Assembly: GCF_000426765.1 (NCBI RefSeq)
Contig: NZ_AUFZ01000016.1
Coordinates: forward strand, 431,950 to 495,949
Source: Vibrio litoralis DSM 17657
GTDB lineage: Bacteria > Pseudomonadota > Gammaproteobacteria > Enterobacterales > Vibrionaceae
DNA length: 64,000 nucleotides
Direction: 5' to 3'
Positions 44,985-54,694 of the stretch are shown in pieces. How positions within the stretch are numbered: position 1 is the stretch's first letter; each line of letters begins with the position of its first letter. The position numbers were made by a program, and so were the translations under genes. Under the pieces are notes generated by a model, which worked only from the letters and a program-made list of their open reading frames with translations, had not been told where the DNA came from and made no database searches.

Positions 44985-45898
44985 AAACCCAAAGCACAAA
45001 TCGAGTCACGAGCAACGAAGTGCCCGAGACTCGAAAACCGCAGGCAACGAAAAGCAAAGGCATTGTCATCCTTGAGGAGCCTAGGCGACATTGAGGATCT
45101 ATATTCGGCGTGTTGTGAGTAGATCCCCGCTCTCGCTTAGGCTCGGCAGGGATGACGGAATAAGGTAACTCGGCAAGGGTGATGGATTGCTGTAACTCAG
45201 CTGTGATGATGGGATGATACGGCTCAGCAGAAATAACAGCTTATTTGAATATTTCGTACAAAACCCCAAGCACAGATCGAGCCACGAGAAACGAAGTGAT
45301 CGAGACTCGAAAAGCGCAGGCAACGAAAAGCAAAGGCATTGTCATCCTTGAGGAGCCTAGGCGACATCGAGGATCTATACCCAGCGTGTTGTGAGTAGAT
45401 CCCCGTTCTCGCTTAGGCTCGGCAGGGATGACGGAATAAGGTAACTCGGCAAGGGGGATGGAATGCTGTAACTTGGCTGTGATGATGAAATAATACGGCT
45501 CAGAAGAAATAACAGCTTATTTGGATATTTCGTGCAAAACCCAAAGCACAAATCGAGCCACGAGAAACGAAGTGATCGAGACTCGAAACCCGCAGGCAAC
45601 GAAAAGCAAAGGCATTGTCATCCTTGAGGAGCTTAGGCGACATCGAGGATCTATACCCAGCGTGTTGTGAGTAGATCCCCGCTCTCGCTTAGGCTCGGCA
45701 GGGATGACGGAATAAGGTAACTCGGCAAGGGGGATGGAATGCTGTAACTTGGCTGTGATGATGAAATAATACGGCTCAGTAGAAATAACAGTTTATTTGA
45801 ATATTTCGTGCAAAACCCAAAACACAGATCGAGCAACGAGAAACGAAGTGCCCGAGCCTCGAAAACCGCAGACAACGAAAGTATAGGCATTGTCATCC
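44985..45898. repeat. Tandem array with an exact 276-bp period
   Basis: Three full copies and one partial copy. The marker CAAAGCAC/CCAAGCAC-type segment recurs at 44994, 45270, 45546 and 45822, exactly 276 bp apart each time. Each unit contains TGTCATCCTTGAGGAGC, a GAGTAGATCCCCGCTCTCGC segment and GCAGGGATGACGGAATAAGG. Copies are about 92-97% alike by eye; the second and third are the most similar. Because 276 is a multiple of three, the same minus-strand frame stays open for about 75 codons in each unit, but this is not coding by any other sign. It fills most of the 1.13-kb gap between the RES toxin and the endonuclease-family gene. Confidence 0.9.
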
Positions 45899-45929
45899 TG
45901 AATAGTGAGGCACGAACGTAGTTCAGGAT
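45895..45929. repeat. Palindromic repeat right of the 276-bp array
   Basis: ATCCTGAA and TTCAGGAT arms separated by 19 bases, matching the left-flanking copy at 44929-44963; the type GTCATCCTGAA...TTCAGGATCT is found as a dispersed repeat in Vibrionaceae. Confidence 0.6.
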
Positions 45930-45949
45930 CTCCTACCGCGAAATGAAAT

Positions 45950-46876
45950 TCACTGCATTTCCAGCTTACTCACCACCGGACAATGATCACTTAAACGATA
46001 ATTCAACGCCTCTTGTTCTGTAAACACTACTTGCTGCGTGCCTTGCGCATGGTTTTCTTGGCTGACAATAATGTGGTCAATCAAACTAGGGTAACGATAC
46101 AACTTGTTCGGGTTACGGTTTGACTTCACTTGGCATATTGCAGGTGTCGTCTGCGTTGCTAGTTTCGCTTGGGTATTCAATCCATTGGTTAACTGCTGCC
46201 ACATCCAATCGCCTTTATAAGAGAGGTTGTGGTTAAAATCTCCCATCACAATGAAGCTGTCCTGATTGCTTATTCGTGTTGCTAACCATTGATTTAGTTG
46301 GTCTGCTTGCTCAGATAATTGTCGGCATGAGCGTGAACGCTTTTTCTTAGTAGGGCAGCCACTTTTTAAATGTACCGACAATAAATGCATATCAGCTTGG
46401 TTGGCCTGCTTTAAGACAATGTAAGCGGCAAAGCGCAGTTTGGAATTGGGAAGTAGTGAAATATCGTTTGGATCGATAATCGTGACTTGGTTTTCGTTGA
46501 GCCACTTTGTAGATACCGCAAAGCCAGTGTATTGGTTGAGATCATTAAACTGGAGGTTGGCATATTGCGGCTTGGCGCGATCGGATAAATAGATCTGATA
46601 CTCATCCCCAACCACTTTTTGAATGGCCTCGATTGAATCTACTTCTTGAAAGGCAAGAATGTCTGGCGAGATTTGTCGAAACTTGCCGCTGAGCATAGCA
46701 AAATCTTGCGAGTCTCTTTTACTTTCCTTGATTGAATGATTTGGGGTAGTAGTGAGCCATTCTATATTCCATGTGGCGATATTAAGAGTGCCATCTTTTA
46801 ATGAGGCGGCTGAAATAGGTAGAGAGACGAGACTCAAAAACCAAAGATAAGCGAACCATTTCCATTGTATTTTCAT
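45950..46876 (-). CDS. Secreted endonuclease/exonuclease/phosphatase-family protein
   Basis: 308 residues with a signal peptide (WFAYLWFLSLVSLPISAAS). The EEP fold is complete: NIATWNIEWL (Asn), LAFQEVDSIE (metal Glu), LLSVHLKSGC, VMGDFNHNL (Asp/Asn) and LSDHCPVV (catalytic Asp-His). Extracellular or periplasmic; nuclease or phosphodiesterase activity is likely. Two Cys (in SGCPTKKKRSRSC) may form a disulfide. Monocistronic, leftward, next to the repeat array. Confidence 0.84.
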   Translation of the reverse strand: MKIQWKWFAYLWFLSLVSLPISAASLKDGTLNIATWNIEWLTTTPNHSIKESKRDSQDFAMLSGKFRQISPDILAFQEVDSIEAIQKVVGDEYQIYLSDRAKPQYANLQFNDLNQYTGFAVSTKWLNENQVTIIDPNDISLLPNSKLRFAAYIVLKQANQADMHLLSVHLKSGCPTKKKRSRSCRQLSEQADQLNQWLATRISNQDSFIVMGDFNHNLSYKGDWMWQQLTNGLNTQAKLATQTTPAICQVKSNRNPNKLYRYPSLIDHIIVSQENHAQGTQQVVFTEQEALNYRLSDHCPVVSKLEMQ

Positions 46877-47033
46877 TTCTAGATCGTCTCTTACAAGTTG
46901 GTAATAACTGTTTCACGGTAAGCCTAAAATTTAACATAGCGAAGCAAATAGGTAAGTTTATTTCACAGAATAATTTCGGTTATGTGAGCAAAAAGACTTG
47001 CAAAAAAAGATCTTTTTACTCCTATTGAATTTA

Positions 47034-47047
47034 TTGATTTAGATCAA
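47034..47047. promoter_or_regulatory. FNR-binding site upstream of nrdD
   Basis: TTGATTTAGATCAA is an exact match to the FNR consensus TTGAT-N4-ATCAA, centred about 104 bp upstream of the nrdD ATG. This agrees with an enzyme used only without oxygen. Confidence 0.85.
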
Positions 47048-47075
47048 GATTGAATTGCGCTGAAAATTGATAATG

Positions 47076-47091
47076 ACACAACATATAGTGT
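47076..47091. promoter_or_regulatory. NrdR box upstream of nrdD
   Basis: ACACAACATATAGTGT fits the NrdR consensus ACACWATATATWGTGT at 13-14 of 16 positions, centred 61 bp before the nrdD start. NrdR represses ribonucleotide reductase genes when dATP is high. Confidence 0.62.
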
Positions 47092-47144
47092 CTATTGTGT
47101 GATTTTTATCTATATCATGAATTTTATTAGGGGGCAAGGTTAGG

Positions 47145-49283
47145 ATGAGTCAGTTAATTGTTATAAAAAGGGATGGCTCACAAGCCTTGTTTCAGCAAGA
47201 CAGAATCGTAGCTGCGGTATTGAGCGCGGCAGAGAAAACCGATGAAACCTTGAAGCAGTACGCCCAGAAATTAGCCGATGCTGTTGAGCAACGTTTAATC
47301 GAAACTCAAAGCGAATTTCCTAATGGTATTCACATCCAAGATATCCAAACCATGGTAGAAAACTATTTGATGCAAGGTGAATACCAATCACTGGCGCGTC
47401 ATTATATTGAATATCGTCATGACAGAGATATTGCTCGTGAAAAAACCAGTTCACTGAATAAAGAAATTGAAGGACTCATTGAGCAGAACAACACAGACTT
47501 GCTCAATGAAAATGCCAATAAAGATGGCAAAGTGATCCCAACTCAGCGTGATTTACTGGCTGGTATCGTGGCTAAACATTATGCGAAACAACACATTTTG
47601 CCACGTGATATCGTTCATGCTCACGAATCTGGTGACATTCATTATCACGATCTAGACTACGCACCATTTTTCCCAATGTTTAACTGCATGTTAATTGACC
47701 TAGAAGGTATGTTAACGCGTGGCTTTAAAATGGGGAATGCTGAAATTGATACTCCGAAATCAATCTCTACTGCCACGGCAGTTACCGCGCAAATTATCGC
47801 GCAAGTTGCTAGCCACATTTATGGTGGCACTACGATCAACCGTATCGATGAGATCCTTGAACCTTACGTGCTTGCCAGTCATCAAAAGCAACTGAAGTTA
47901 GCACAAGAGTGGGATATTTCTAATCCACAAGAATTTGCTCATACACAAACTGAAAAAGAATGTTATGACGCGTTCCAGTCTTTGGAATATGAAGTGAACA
48001 CGCTGCATACCGCAAATGGACAAACCCCATTTGTTACCTTTGGTTTCGGTCTAGGCGAGTCGTGGGCGTGTAAACTTATCCAACAGTCTATTTTACGTAA
48101 CCGTATTGCCGGCCTTGGTAAAAACCGTAAAACAGCGGTGTTCCCGAAATTGGTATTTGCGATTCGTGATGGTTTGAATCATAAACCAAGCGATCCAAAC
48201 TACGATATTAAACAACTTGCACTTGAGTGTGCGACTAAGCGTATGTATCCAGATATTCTTAACTACGACAAAGTAGTGGAAGTGACGGGTTCATTCAAAA
48301 CGCCGATGGGTTGCCGCAGCTTCTTAAATACTTATGAAGAAAATGGTGAGCTGATCCACGATGGCCGTAACAACCTAGGTGTTGTTAGCCTGAATTTGCC
48401 ACGTATTGCGATTGAAGCGAAAGGTGATGAAACGCGTTTTTATGAAATCTTGAAGACCAAGCTGCAACTGGCTCGACGCGCATTAGATACTCGTATTCAT
48501 CGCTTAGAGAATGTTAAAGCTCGTGTAGCGCCTATCCTTTATATGGAAGGGGCATGTGGTGTACGTTTAAATGCTGACGACAATATTGCTGAAATTTTCA
48601 AAAATGGCCGTGCATCAATTTCATTAGGTTATATCGGTGTGCATGAAACGGTTGCCGCACTATTTGGTATCGAAAATCATGTTTACGATGATGAAAAGCT
48701 ACGCTTAAAAGCACTTAAGATCATCGATTTTATGAAGCAACATGTTGAAGCTTGGACAAACGAAACAGGCTACGCATTTAGCTTATATGGCACGCCAAGT
48801 GAAAACCTATGTAACCGTTTCTGCCGCTTAGATGCCAAACAATTTGGTGTGATTGAAGGCGTGACTGATAAAGGGTACTACACCAACAGCTTCCACCTAG
48901 ATGTACAAAAGAATGCAACGCCTTACGATAAAATCGACTTTGAGATGCCATATCCTGAAATCTCAAGCGGTGGTTTTATTTGTTACGGTGAGTTCCCTAA
49001 TATGCAGCATAACGTTGAAGCATTAGAGAATGTTTGGGATTACAGCTATAGCCGCGTACCGTACTACGGCACCAATACCCCAATCGATGAGTGTTATGAA
49101 TGTGGTTATACCGGTGAGTTTGAATGTACTAGCAAAGGTTTCACTTGTCCTAAGTGTGGCAATCACGATTCAAGTAAAGTGTCAGTAACGCGTCGCGTAT
49201 GTGGTTATTTAGGTAGTCCAGATGCAAGACCGTTTAATGATGGTAAGCAAGAAGAAGTGAAACGCCGCGTTAAGCATTTATAA
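47145..49283 (+). CDS. nrdD: Anaerobic ribonucleoside-triphosphate reductase
   Basis: 712 residues, the same length as E. coli NrdD. Reduces ribonucleoside triphosphates to deoxy forms under anaerobic conditions by glycyl-radical chemistry. N-terminal ATP-cone (residues 1-95, IKRDGSQALFQQDRIVAAVL), body with TPMGCRSFLNTYEENGE, zinc site with four Cys (CYECGYTGEFECTSKGFTC and CPKC), and the glycyl-radical motif RRVCGYLGSPDARPF at the C-terminus. It is followed 26 bp later by its activase gene nrdG; upstream carries FNR and NrdR sites. Confidence 0.97.
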   Translation: MSQLIVIKRDGSQALFQQDRIVAAVLSAAEKTDETLKQYAQKLADAVEQRLIETQSEFPNGIHIQDIQTMVENYLMQGEYQSLARHYIEYRHDRDIAREKTSSLNKEIEGLIEQNNTDLLNENANKDGKVIPTQRDLLAGIVAKHYAKQHILPRDIVHAHESGDIHYHDLDYAPFFPMFNCMLIDLEGMLTRGFKMGNAEIDTPKSISTATAVTAQIIAQVASHIYGGTTINRIDEILEPYVLASHQKQLKLAQEWDISNPQEFAHTQTEKECYDAFQSLEYEVNTLHTANGQTPFVTFGFGLGESWACKLIQQSILRNRIAGLGKNRKTAVFPKLVFAIRDGLNHKPSDPNYDIKQLALECATKRMYPDILNYDKVVEVTGSFKTPMGCRSFLNTYEENGELIHDGRNNLGVVSLNLPRIAIEAKGDETRFYEILKTKLQLARRALDTRIHRLENVKARVAPILYMEGACGVRLNADDNIAEIFKNGRASISLGYIGVHETVAALFGIENHVYDDEKLRLKALKIIDFMKQHVEAWTNETGYAFSLYGTPSENLCNRFCRLDAKQFGVIEGVTDKGYYTNSFHLDVQKNATPYDKIDFEMPYPEISSGGFICYGEFPNMQHNVEALENVWDYSYSRVPYYGTNTPIDECYECGYTGEFECTSKGFTCPKCGNHDSSKVSVTRRVCGYLGSPDARPFNDGKQEEVKRRVKHL

Positions 49284-49309
49284 GCTATAGCAACTTAAAC
49301 AGATCTGAT

Positions 49310-49780
49310 ATGAATATTTCTCAATATTACCCAGTCGATGTGATTAATGGCCCAGGAACACGCTGTACCTTGTTTGTGTCTGGTTGCGTGCATCAATGTA
49401 AAGGCTGTTATAACCAAAGTACTTGGTCGTTGAGCTCTGGAGTGGCGTTTATCCAAGAAAATGAAGATGCGATTATTCGTGACTTGCAAGATACTCGAAT
49501 ATTCCGCCGGGGTTTGTCGTTATCTGGCGGTGATCCTCTGCATCCACAGAATTTATCGGCGGTATTCAAGCTGGTTAAGCGAGTGAAGCTTGAATGCCCA
49601 GATAAAGATATTTGGATGTGGACAGGGTATATCTTGGCAGATTTAACAGAATCACAAAAAGAAGTCGTGAATTATGTTGATGTGCTGGTGGATGGTAAGT
49701 TTGAAAAGGAACTGGCCGATCCTAGCTTGCAGTGGCGAGGCAGTAGTAATCAGGTTGTTCATTATTTGACGGAAAAATAA
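49310..49780 (+). CDS. nrdG: Anaerobic ribonucleotide reductase activating protein
   Basis: 156 residues. Radical-SAM enzyme that generates the glycyl radical on NrdD: the iron-sulfur motif is in CVHQCKGCYN (C-x3-C-x2-C), with PVDVINGPGTRCTLFVSG before it and LSLSGGDPLHPQN (SAM-binding GGDP) after. E. coli NrdG has 154 residues. Second gene of the nrdDG operon, which ends at a strong terminator. Confidence 0.97.
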   Translation: MNISQYYPVDVINGPGTRCTLFVSGCVHQCKGCYNQSTWSLSSGVAFIQENEDAIIRDLQDTRIFRRGLSLSGGDPLHPQNLSAVFKLVKRVKLECPDKDIWMWTGYILADLTESQKEVVNYVDVLVDGKFEKELADPSLQWRGSSNQVVHYLTEK

Positions 49781-49817
49781 GCATTTCTTAATGTTTAAGT
49801 GATACCACGATTAGAAT

Positions 49818-49854
49818 ATCGACGAGAACTTTAAAATCTCGTCGATTTTTTTTT
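49818..49854 (+). terminator. Terminator of nrdDG
   Basis: Perfect 10-bp stem ATCGACGAGA/TCTCGTCGAT with a 9-base loop, then nine T residues. Confidence 0.94.
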
Positions 49855-49908
49855 GTGTGGGTGGTAATTTAAATTTTTATTAACTGATTAGCACAGGGTT
49901 GTGTATTC

Positions 49909-51093
49909 ATGCTTTCTCATCTAACCGCTCCGCAGCAAGATCCTATATTGTCATTATCCGTGGCATACCGTAACGATCCTCGTCCAGAAAAAGTCGATCT
50001 AGGCATTGGTGTTTATAAAAATAGCCAAGGCCAAACCCCAATTATGGCGGCGATAAAGCAGGCTCAAACTCAACAGGCTCAAGAACAAACGACCAAAGCG
50101 TATGTTGGCCTAGCCGGTTGTGAAGAATTCAATCAATGTATGGTCGATCTACTGCTTAAAGATACTTCAGCTTATTCTCGTGTTTCGGCGATTCAAACGC
50201 CAGGTGCCAGTGGTGCATTGAGAATGCTGGGTGATTTATTGAAAATTGCAGAGCCAGAAACCACGGTGTGGATCAGCAACCCAAGTTATGTCAATCACCG
50301 TCCGGTTATGGAAGCGGCGGGTTTGAAAGTACGTTTTTACCATTACTTCAACCCTGAAACACGTCAGGTTGATTCAGCTAAAATGCTTGAAGAACTTGCT
50401 CAAGCGGGGCCTAAAGATGTGGTTCTACTGCATGGTTGCTGCCATAACCCAACGGGTGCAGACATTAGCACTGATGATTGGAAAGCGATTACAGAACTGT
50501 CCCAGAAAAATGGTTTCACACCGTTTGTGGATATTGCCTATCAAGGTTTTGGTGACGGTTTAGAGCAAGACATCGTTGGCTTACAACATATGGCCAATAA
50601 TGTAGAAGAAATGCTGATTACCACATCTTGTTCGAAAAATTTTGGTCTATATCGTGAAAGAACTGGCGCGGCGATTGTTATTGGTAAAAACTTACAAGAA
50701 GCCAATAATGCGAAAGGCAAACTACTGACGTTAGCCCGTTCTACTTATACTATGCCGCCAGATCATGGTGCCGCATTAGTGAAAACAGTACTACAAAGTG
50801 AGCATTTAACTCAGCAATGGAAGGCTGAATTAGTTGAGATGCAGCAACGTTTAGTTGGCTTAAGGCAAGCGCTGTGTCAGGAATTACTGAATAGTCATAA
50901 AAATGACCAGTTTGAGTTTATAAAGTCACACAAAGGTATGTTCACTGTGTTAGGCTTTTCGCCTGAACAAATGACGCAATTGCGTGAAGAGTATGGAATT
51001 TATGGCGTCGGTGATGGCCGTATTAATATTGCAGGTTTGCAAGAAAAAGACATACAATATGTAGCAAATGCGATAAACACTCTGGCTCAATAG
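49909..51093 (+). CDS. Aromatic amino acid aminotransferase (class I)
   Basis: 394-residue PLP enzyme of the AspC/TyrB group: N-terminal HLTAPQQDPILSLSVAYR and DLGIGVYKNSQGQTPI, YVGLAGCEEF, HNPTGADIS, and the PLP-lysine motif TTSCSKNFGLYRERTG. The Ser before Lys and the RERTG segment fit both aspartate and aromatic transaminases; the closest agreement is with the aromatic type found in Vibrio. It would catalyse the last step to tyrosine or phenylalanine. Monocistronic. Confidence 0.88.
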   Translation: MLSHLTAPQQDPILSLSVAYRNDPRPEKVDLGIGVYKNSQGQTPIMAAIKQAQTQQAQEQTTKAYVGLAGCEEFNQCMVDLLLKDTSAYSRVSAIQTPGASGALRMLGDLLKIAEPETTVWISNPSYVNHRPVMEAAGLKVRFYHYFNPETRQVDSAKMLEELAQAGPKDVVLLHGCCHNPTGADISTDDWKAITELSQKNGFTPFVDIAYQGFGDGLEQDIVGLQHMANNVEEMLITTSCSKNFGLYRERTGAAIVIGKNLQEANNAKGKLLTLARSTYTMPPDHGAALVKTVLQSEHLTQQWKAELVEMQQRLVGLRQALCQELLNSHKNDQFEFIKSHKGMFTVLGFSPEQMTQLREEYGIYGVGDGRINIAGLQEKDIQYVANAINTLAQ

Positions 51094-51125
51094 GCCATAC
51101 GTACAAAAATAAAAGGTTATTGAAC

Positions 51126-51836
51126 ATGAAAAAATGGGGCTTTTTTCTTCCCGCGCTAATGTCTGTTGCTATGGTTGGTTGTTCGACAACCCCTGAACAA
51201 CCAGCAGATAAATCAGATACCAGCAAAGCTGAAACGACTCAAACGGAGAATGCGGCAACGACTAAGCCAGCAGAAAAACCAGAGTCAGAGCTTTCGCCTA
51301 TGGAGAAACACCCAAATGTTAAACCTAAGCCAATGCCAACGGTGAAACCAAAGCAACCCAAAGCACCTGCAACGGTTTCTGCCGGTGAAAAAAGTGCGGA
51401 TGGTAAATTAATCTTGGGCCAAAAAGAGTGGGTTCATATTGAAGGTTTAGATGTCAATGTGGTTGCTCGTGTCGATACTGGTGCTACAACGTCTTCAGTA
51501 AGTGCTATTGATGTTGTTTCTTTTGAACGTGACGGCAAAAAATGGGTGAAGTTCAAACTTGCTCATGACGGTAAAGAATCAAAAGAATTAGAGTTACCAG
51601 TGGTATCAACTAAGTTTATTCGTCAATCAAGCTCTGATGAAACGTTTGAACGTTATGTGGTTGAAGGCTGGATCAAAGTCGGTGACCTAAAAGTGAAAAC
51701 GCCATTTACGTTAGCGGATCGTACGCATATGGATTTCGGTCTGTTACTTGGTCGTAGTTTCTTCCGTGACGTAGCGATTGTTGATGTTAGTCGTGAATTT
51801 GTTCAACCTAAAGTTTCATTAGACGCGAGCAAGTAA
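51126..51836 (+). CDS. Lipoprotein with RimK-linked/retropepsin-like zinc protease domain
   Basis: 236 residues from the ATG at 51126. Signal peptide with lipobox (SVAMVGC; Cys at about 19), a low-complexity Pro/Lys/Thr linker (residues about 25-90, e.g. KPKPMPTVKPKQPKAPATV), then the PF05618-type domain: KEWVHIEGLDVNVVARVDTG with the aspartic-protease-like VDTGATTSS, and LLLGRSFFRDVAIVDVSREF at the end. The group is called ATP-dependent zinc protease in annotation, but the DTGA motif and fold resemble retropepsins. Anchored in the envelope; substrate unknown. Confidence 0.8.
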   Translation: MKKWGFFLPALMSVAMVGCSTTPEQPADKSDTSKAETTQTENAATTKPAEKPESELSPMEKHPNVKPKPMPTVKPKQPKAPATVSAGEKSADGKLILGQKEWVHIEGLDVNVVARVDTGATTSSVSAIDVVSFERDGKKWVKFKLAHDGKESKELELPVVSTKFIRQSSSDETFERYVVEGWIKVGDLKVKTPFTLADRTHMDFGLLLGRSFFRDVAIVDVSREFVQPKVSLDASK

Positions 51837-51873
51837 TCACTGTATTTCATAATGGGTTGTAATGATGAATTCT

Positions 51874-51899
51874 AAAGCCTCCAGCATTGGAGGCTTTTT
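51874..51899 (+). terminator. Terminator after the lipoprotein gene
   Basis: Perfect 10-bp stem AAAGCCTCCA/TGGAGGCTTT with a GCAT tetraloop, then TTTCT. Confidence 0.92.
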
Positions 51900-51928
51900 T
51901 CTATCTGTGTTATCTACAAGGAAATGAA

Positions 51929-52312
51929 ATGTTTAATCAAATTGATCATGTTGCGATTATTTGCTCCGATTATGTAAAGTCTAAGTATTTCTATTCGGAG
52001 ATTCTGCAATTTAAGATCGTACAAGAAACTTATCGTGAAGCGCGTGATTCATATAAGTTAGATTTGCAAGTTTCGCCTACAACTCAAATAGAACTGTTTT
52101 CTTTTCCTAATCCACCAGAACGTGTCGACCGCCCTGAAGCCTGTGGCTTGCGTCATTTAGCTTTTGCAGTGGATGATATCGAGCAATGTATTGCTTACCT
52201 TGAATCTCATAATGTGGTGTGTGAACCGATCCGAGTTGATGAACTGACCGGTAAACAATTTACCTTCTTTAAAGATCCAGATGGTCTACCCCTCGAACTT
52301 TATCAATCTTAA
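51929..52312 (+). CDS. VOC-family protein YaeR (glyoxalase-like)
   Basis: 127 residues from the ATG at 51929 (AAGGAAA upstream). Vicinal-oxygen-chelate fold: [60 protein letters not shown] and [15 protein letters not shown] match E. coli YaeR (129 residues) throughout. Metal-binding His, Glu and His residues are in place. Exact reaction unknown; it is named glyoxalase-like by fold only. It may be co-transcribed with cobQ 17 bp further on. Confidence 0.9.
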   Translation: MFNQIDHVAIICSDYVKSKYFYSEILQFKIVQETYREARDSYKLDLQVSPTTQIELFSFPNPPERVDRPEACGLRHLAFAVDDIEQCIAYLESHNVVCEPIRVDELTGKQFTFFKDPDGLPLELYQS

Positions 52313-52329
52313 TCACTGGTGAGTTGACT

Positions 52330-53811
52330 ATGTTAAAACCAATTCAAGCGTTAATGGTGCAGGGCACAACTTCCGATGCAGGCAAAAGTGTGCTGGTGGC
52401 AGGTCTATGCCGCGTGTTAATGCGTAAAGGCGTTTCGGTCGCGCCGTTTAAATCTCAAAATATGGCACTCAATAGCGCTGTGACCAAAGATGGCGGTGAG
52501 ATTGGTCGAGCGCAAGCATTGCAAGCCTTTGCCTGTGGCGTTGAGCCTAGTGTCCACATGAATCCAATTCTCTTAAAACCGAATACCGATATGAAAGCGC
52601 AGATTATCGTACAAGGTAAAGCGCTGCCGACAGAAGCCACTTTGGGGAATATTTCTTATAAGAACTATACCATGCCTTATGTGTTGGACTCTTTTGCTCA
52701 GCTGAATCAGAAGTTTGATTGTGTAGTCATTGAAGGCGCGGGTAGCCCTGCAGAAATTAACCTGCGAGAAAACGATATTGCTAACATGGGGTTTGCAGAA
52801 GAAGCCGATGTGCCCGTGATCATTGTGGCAGATATTGATCGTGGTGGAGTATTTGCGCATTTGTATGGCACGCTCGCATTATTGTCTCAATCGGAACAAG
52901 ATCGGGTGATTGGCTTTGTTATCAATCGTTTTCGTGGCGATATTGAGCTATTAAACCCCGGATTAGACTGGCTAGAGCAAAAAACAGGTAAGCCTGTAAT
53001 CGGCGTATTGCCGTATTTGCATGGTTTAGAGTTGGATGCTGAAGACGCCGTTGATAGTCAACAAACCAAAAATGAGAAGACCAAACTCACGGTATTTGTG
53101 CCGGTTTTACCTCGCATGAGTAACCATACTGATTTCGATATGTTTAAACATCATCCGGAGATCGATTTTCAATTTCGCTATCAAGGGCAAAGCCTGACGG
53201 GTGCTGATTTGATTATTCTACCAGGGAGTAAATCTGTTCGTGCCGATCTGGCCTTTTTGGGGCAACAAGGCTGGCATAAAGATATTGAAAAGCACTTACG
53301 CTACGGCGGAAAATTGATTGGTATTTGTGGCGGTTATCAAATGTTGGGGAAAACCATCGCCGATCCTGATGGTATTGAAGGCTCGGCTGGGGTTGCAGAT
53401 GGACTAGGCTATTTAGAGTTAATAACAGAACTCAAGCCGCATAAATCATTAACTCAAGTAACAGGCACACTATCTTTAGTCACAGGAAAAGTGGCCAGCA
53501 TCATTGGCTATGAAATTCATGCAGGTGAGACACTTGTTGATTTACAACAACCTATATCAATAAACACGGACTCACACGATAAAAAATATGATGGTGCCTT
53601 ATCGGATGATGGTATGATCTTTGGAACATATTGCCACGGTATCTTTGACTCGCCACAAGCCTTTGAACATATTCTTGAATGGGCAGGGGTGAGTGACTTA
53701 CAACAAATTAATAGCCGTGAGCAACAGCAAATCAAATCACTGGATCGTTTAGCCGATAGTATCGAGCAAGATTTAAATCTAGCCTTACTGTGGCCAGAAC
53801 TATTTAGCTGA
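52330..53811 (+). CDS. cobQ: Adenosylcobyric acid synthase CobQ
   Basis: 493 residues from the ATG at 52330. Amidates four carboxylates of adenosylcobyrinic acid diamide using glutamine and ATP. N-terminal P-loop [39 protein letters not shown], and C-terminal class-I glutaminase domain with nucleophile Cys in [11 protein letters not shown] and the His in YCHGIFDS. No other cobalamin gene lies in the window, which suits salvage pathways in Vibrio with dispersed cob genes. Confidence 0.95.
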   Translation: MLKPIQALMVQGTTSDAGKSVLVAGLCRVLMRKGVSVAPFKSQNMALNSAVTKDGGEIGRAQALQAFACGVEPSVHMNPILLKPNTDMKAQIIVQGKALPTEATLGNISYKNYTMPYVLDSFAQLNQKFDCVVIEGAGSPAEINLRENDIANMGFAEEADVPVIIVADIDRGGVFAHLYGTLALLSQSEQDRVIGFVINRFRGDIELLNPGLDWLEQKTGKPVIGVLPYLHGLELDAEDAVDSQQTKNEKTKLTVFVPVLPRMSNHTDFDMFKHHPEIDFQFRYQGQSLTGADLIILPGSKSVRADLAFLGQQGWHKDIEKHLRYGGKLIGICGGYQMLGKTIADPDGIEGSAGVADGLGYLELITELKPHKSLTQVTGTLSLVTGKVASIIGYEIHAGETLVDLQQPISINTDSHDKKYDGALSDDGMIFGTYCHGIFDSPQAFEHILEWAGVSDLQQINSREQQQIKSLDRLADSIEQDLNLALLWPELFS

Positions 53812-53846
53812 GATTAGCTCCTGACATCTTATATCAAGGTACTTCA

Positions 53847-54641
53847 ATGGAATTAGAAGCATTACTAACATTAAATACCAATCAGAAATTATTCGCTAAC
53901 CCTAAGCGAATTGCTTTGCTTGAACAAATTGGTGTATCTGGTTCTATTTCACAAGGTGCGAAGTTAGCAGGATTGAGTTATCGGGCGGCTTGGAATGCAA
54001 TTAATGATATGAATCTAGCATCACCTCATTTAGTTGTTTCTAGTGAAACCGGTGGGAAAGGGGGCGGAGGTGCAAAGTTAACTGAATTTGGCATTCGTTT
54101 GATCAAGGTTTATAGCCTGATGAATGAGATGCAGTCGATGGTGATGAAAGCCTTGATGGATACCAATGTCACGACTGAAAGCTTATTAGATATACTGGGG
54201 CATTTTAGCTTAAAAACCAGTGCAAGAAACCAGTTAAAAGGACGGATCACACGAATTGAATCTCAAGATGTGAAAGACCGTATTGTGGTCGAGCTTAACC
54301 AAGGCAATGAAATTTCAGCTATTATCACCCGTGTTAGCACAGAGCAGCTTCAACTTGAGATTGGCAAAGAGGTGTTGTTGCTGTTTAAAGCGCCGTCGGT
54401 GACAATTTCACAAACATCGCAAAAAACCGATAAAAATCAATTAAAAGGAAAGCTCATCCATCTCACGCAAGGTGACGCGAGCAGTGAAGTATTTTTAGAT
54501 ATTGGTGATGGCACATTGTTATATGCTTCTGTGACACACCAATCATTAGAAGAAAATACATTAAAAAATAACACCTTACAGCTCGATAATACTTACTACG
54601 CATCTTTTGAACCAAGCCAGATCTTAGTGACCTGTTTATAA
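53847..54641 (+). CDS. modE: Molybdate-responsive transcriptional regulator ModE
   Basis: 264 residues (E. coli ModE 262). Winged helix at residues 1-115 (LLEQIGVSGSISQGAKLAGL, and the SETGGKGGGGAKLTEFG segment), then two Mop/TOBE repeats (SARNQLKGRITRIESQDVKD and KNQLKGKLIHLTQGDAS) that bind molybdate. It represses modABC when molybdate is available. It lies directly upstream of modABC in the same direction, while in E. coli modE is divergent. Confidence 0.95.
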   Translation: MELEALLTLNTNQKLFANPKRIALLEQIGVSGSISQGAKLAGLSYRAAWNAINDMNLASPHLVVSSETGGKGGGGAKLTEFGIRLIKVYSLMNEMQSMVMKALMDTNVTTESLLDILGHFSLKTSARNQLKGRITRIESQDVKDRIVVELNQGNEISAIITRVSTEQLQLEIGKEVLLLFKAPSVTISQTSQKTDKNQLKGKLIHLTQGDASSEVFLDIGDGTLLYASVTHQSLEENTLKNNTLQLDNTYYASFEPSQILVTCL

Positions 54642-54694
54642 TCCTACTTATTTTATTTTGCTTATAGAGTCAGTTTTGCGTATGATTCACCCAT

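Noticed and set aside
45099..45896. Three similar minus-strand ORFs of 74-81 codons, one in each 276-bp unit
   Set aside because: They exist because the repeat period is a multiple of three; no ribosome site, low-complexity Ser/Leu/Pro composition, and each copy differs by repeat mutations rather than by synonymous changes.
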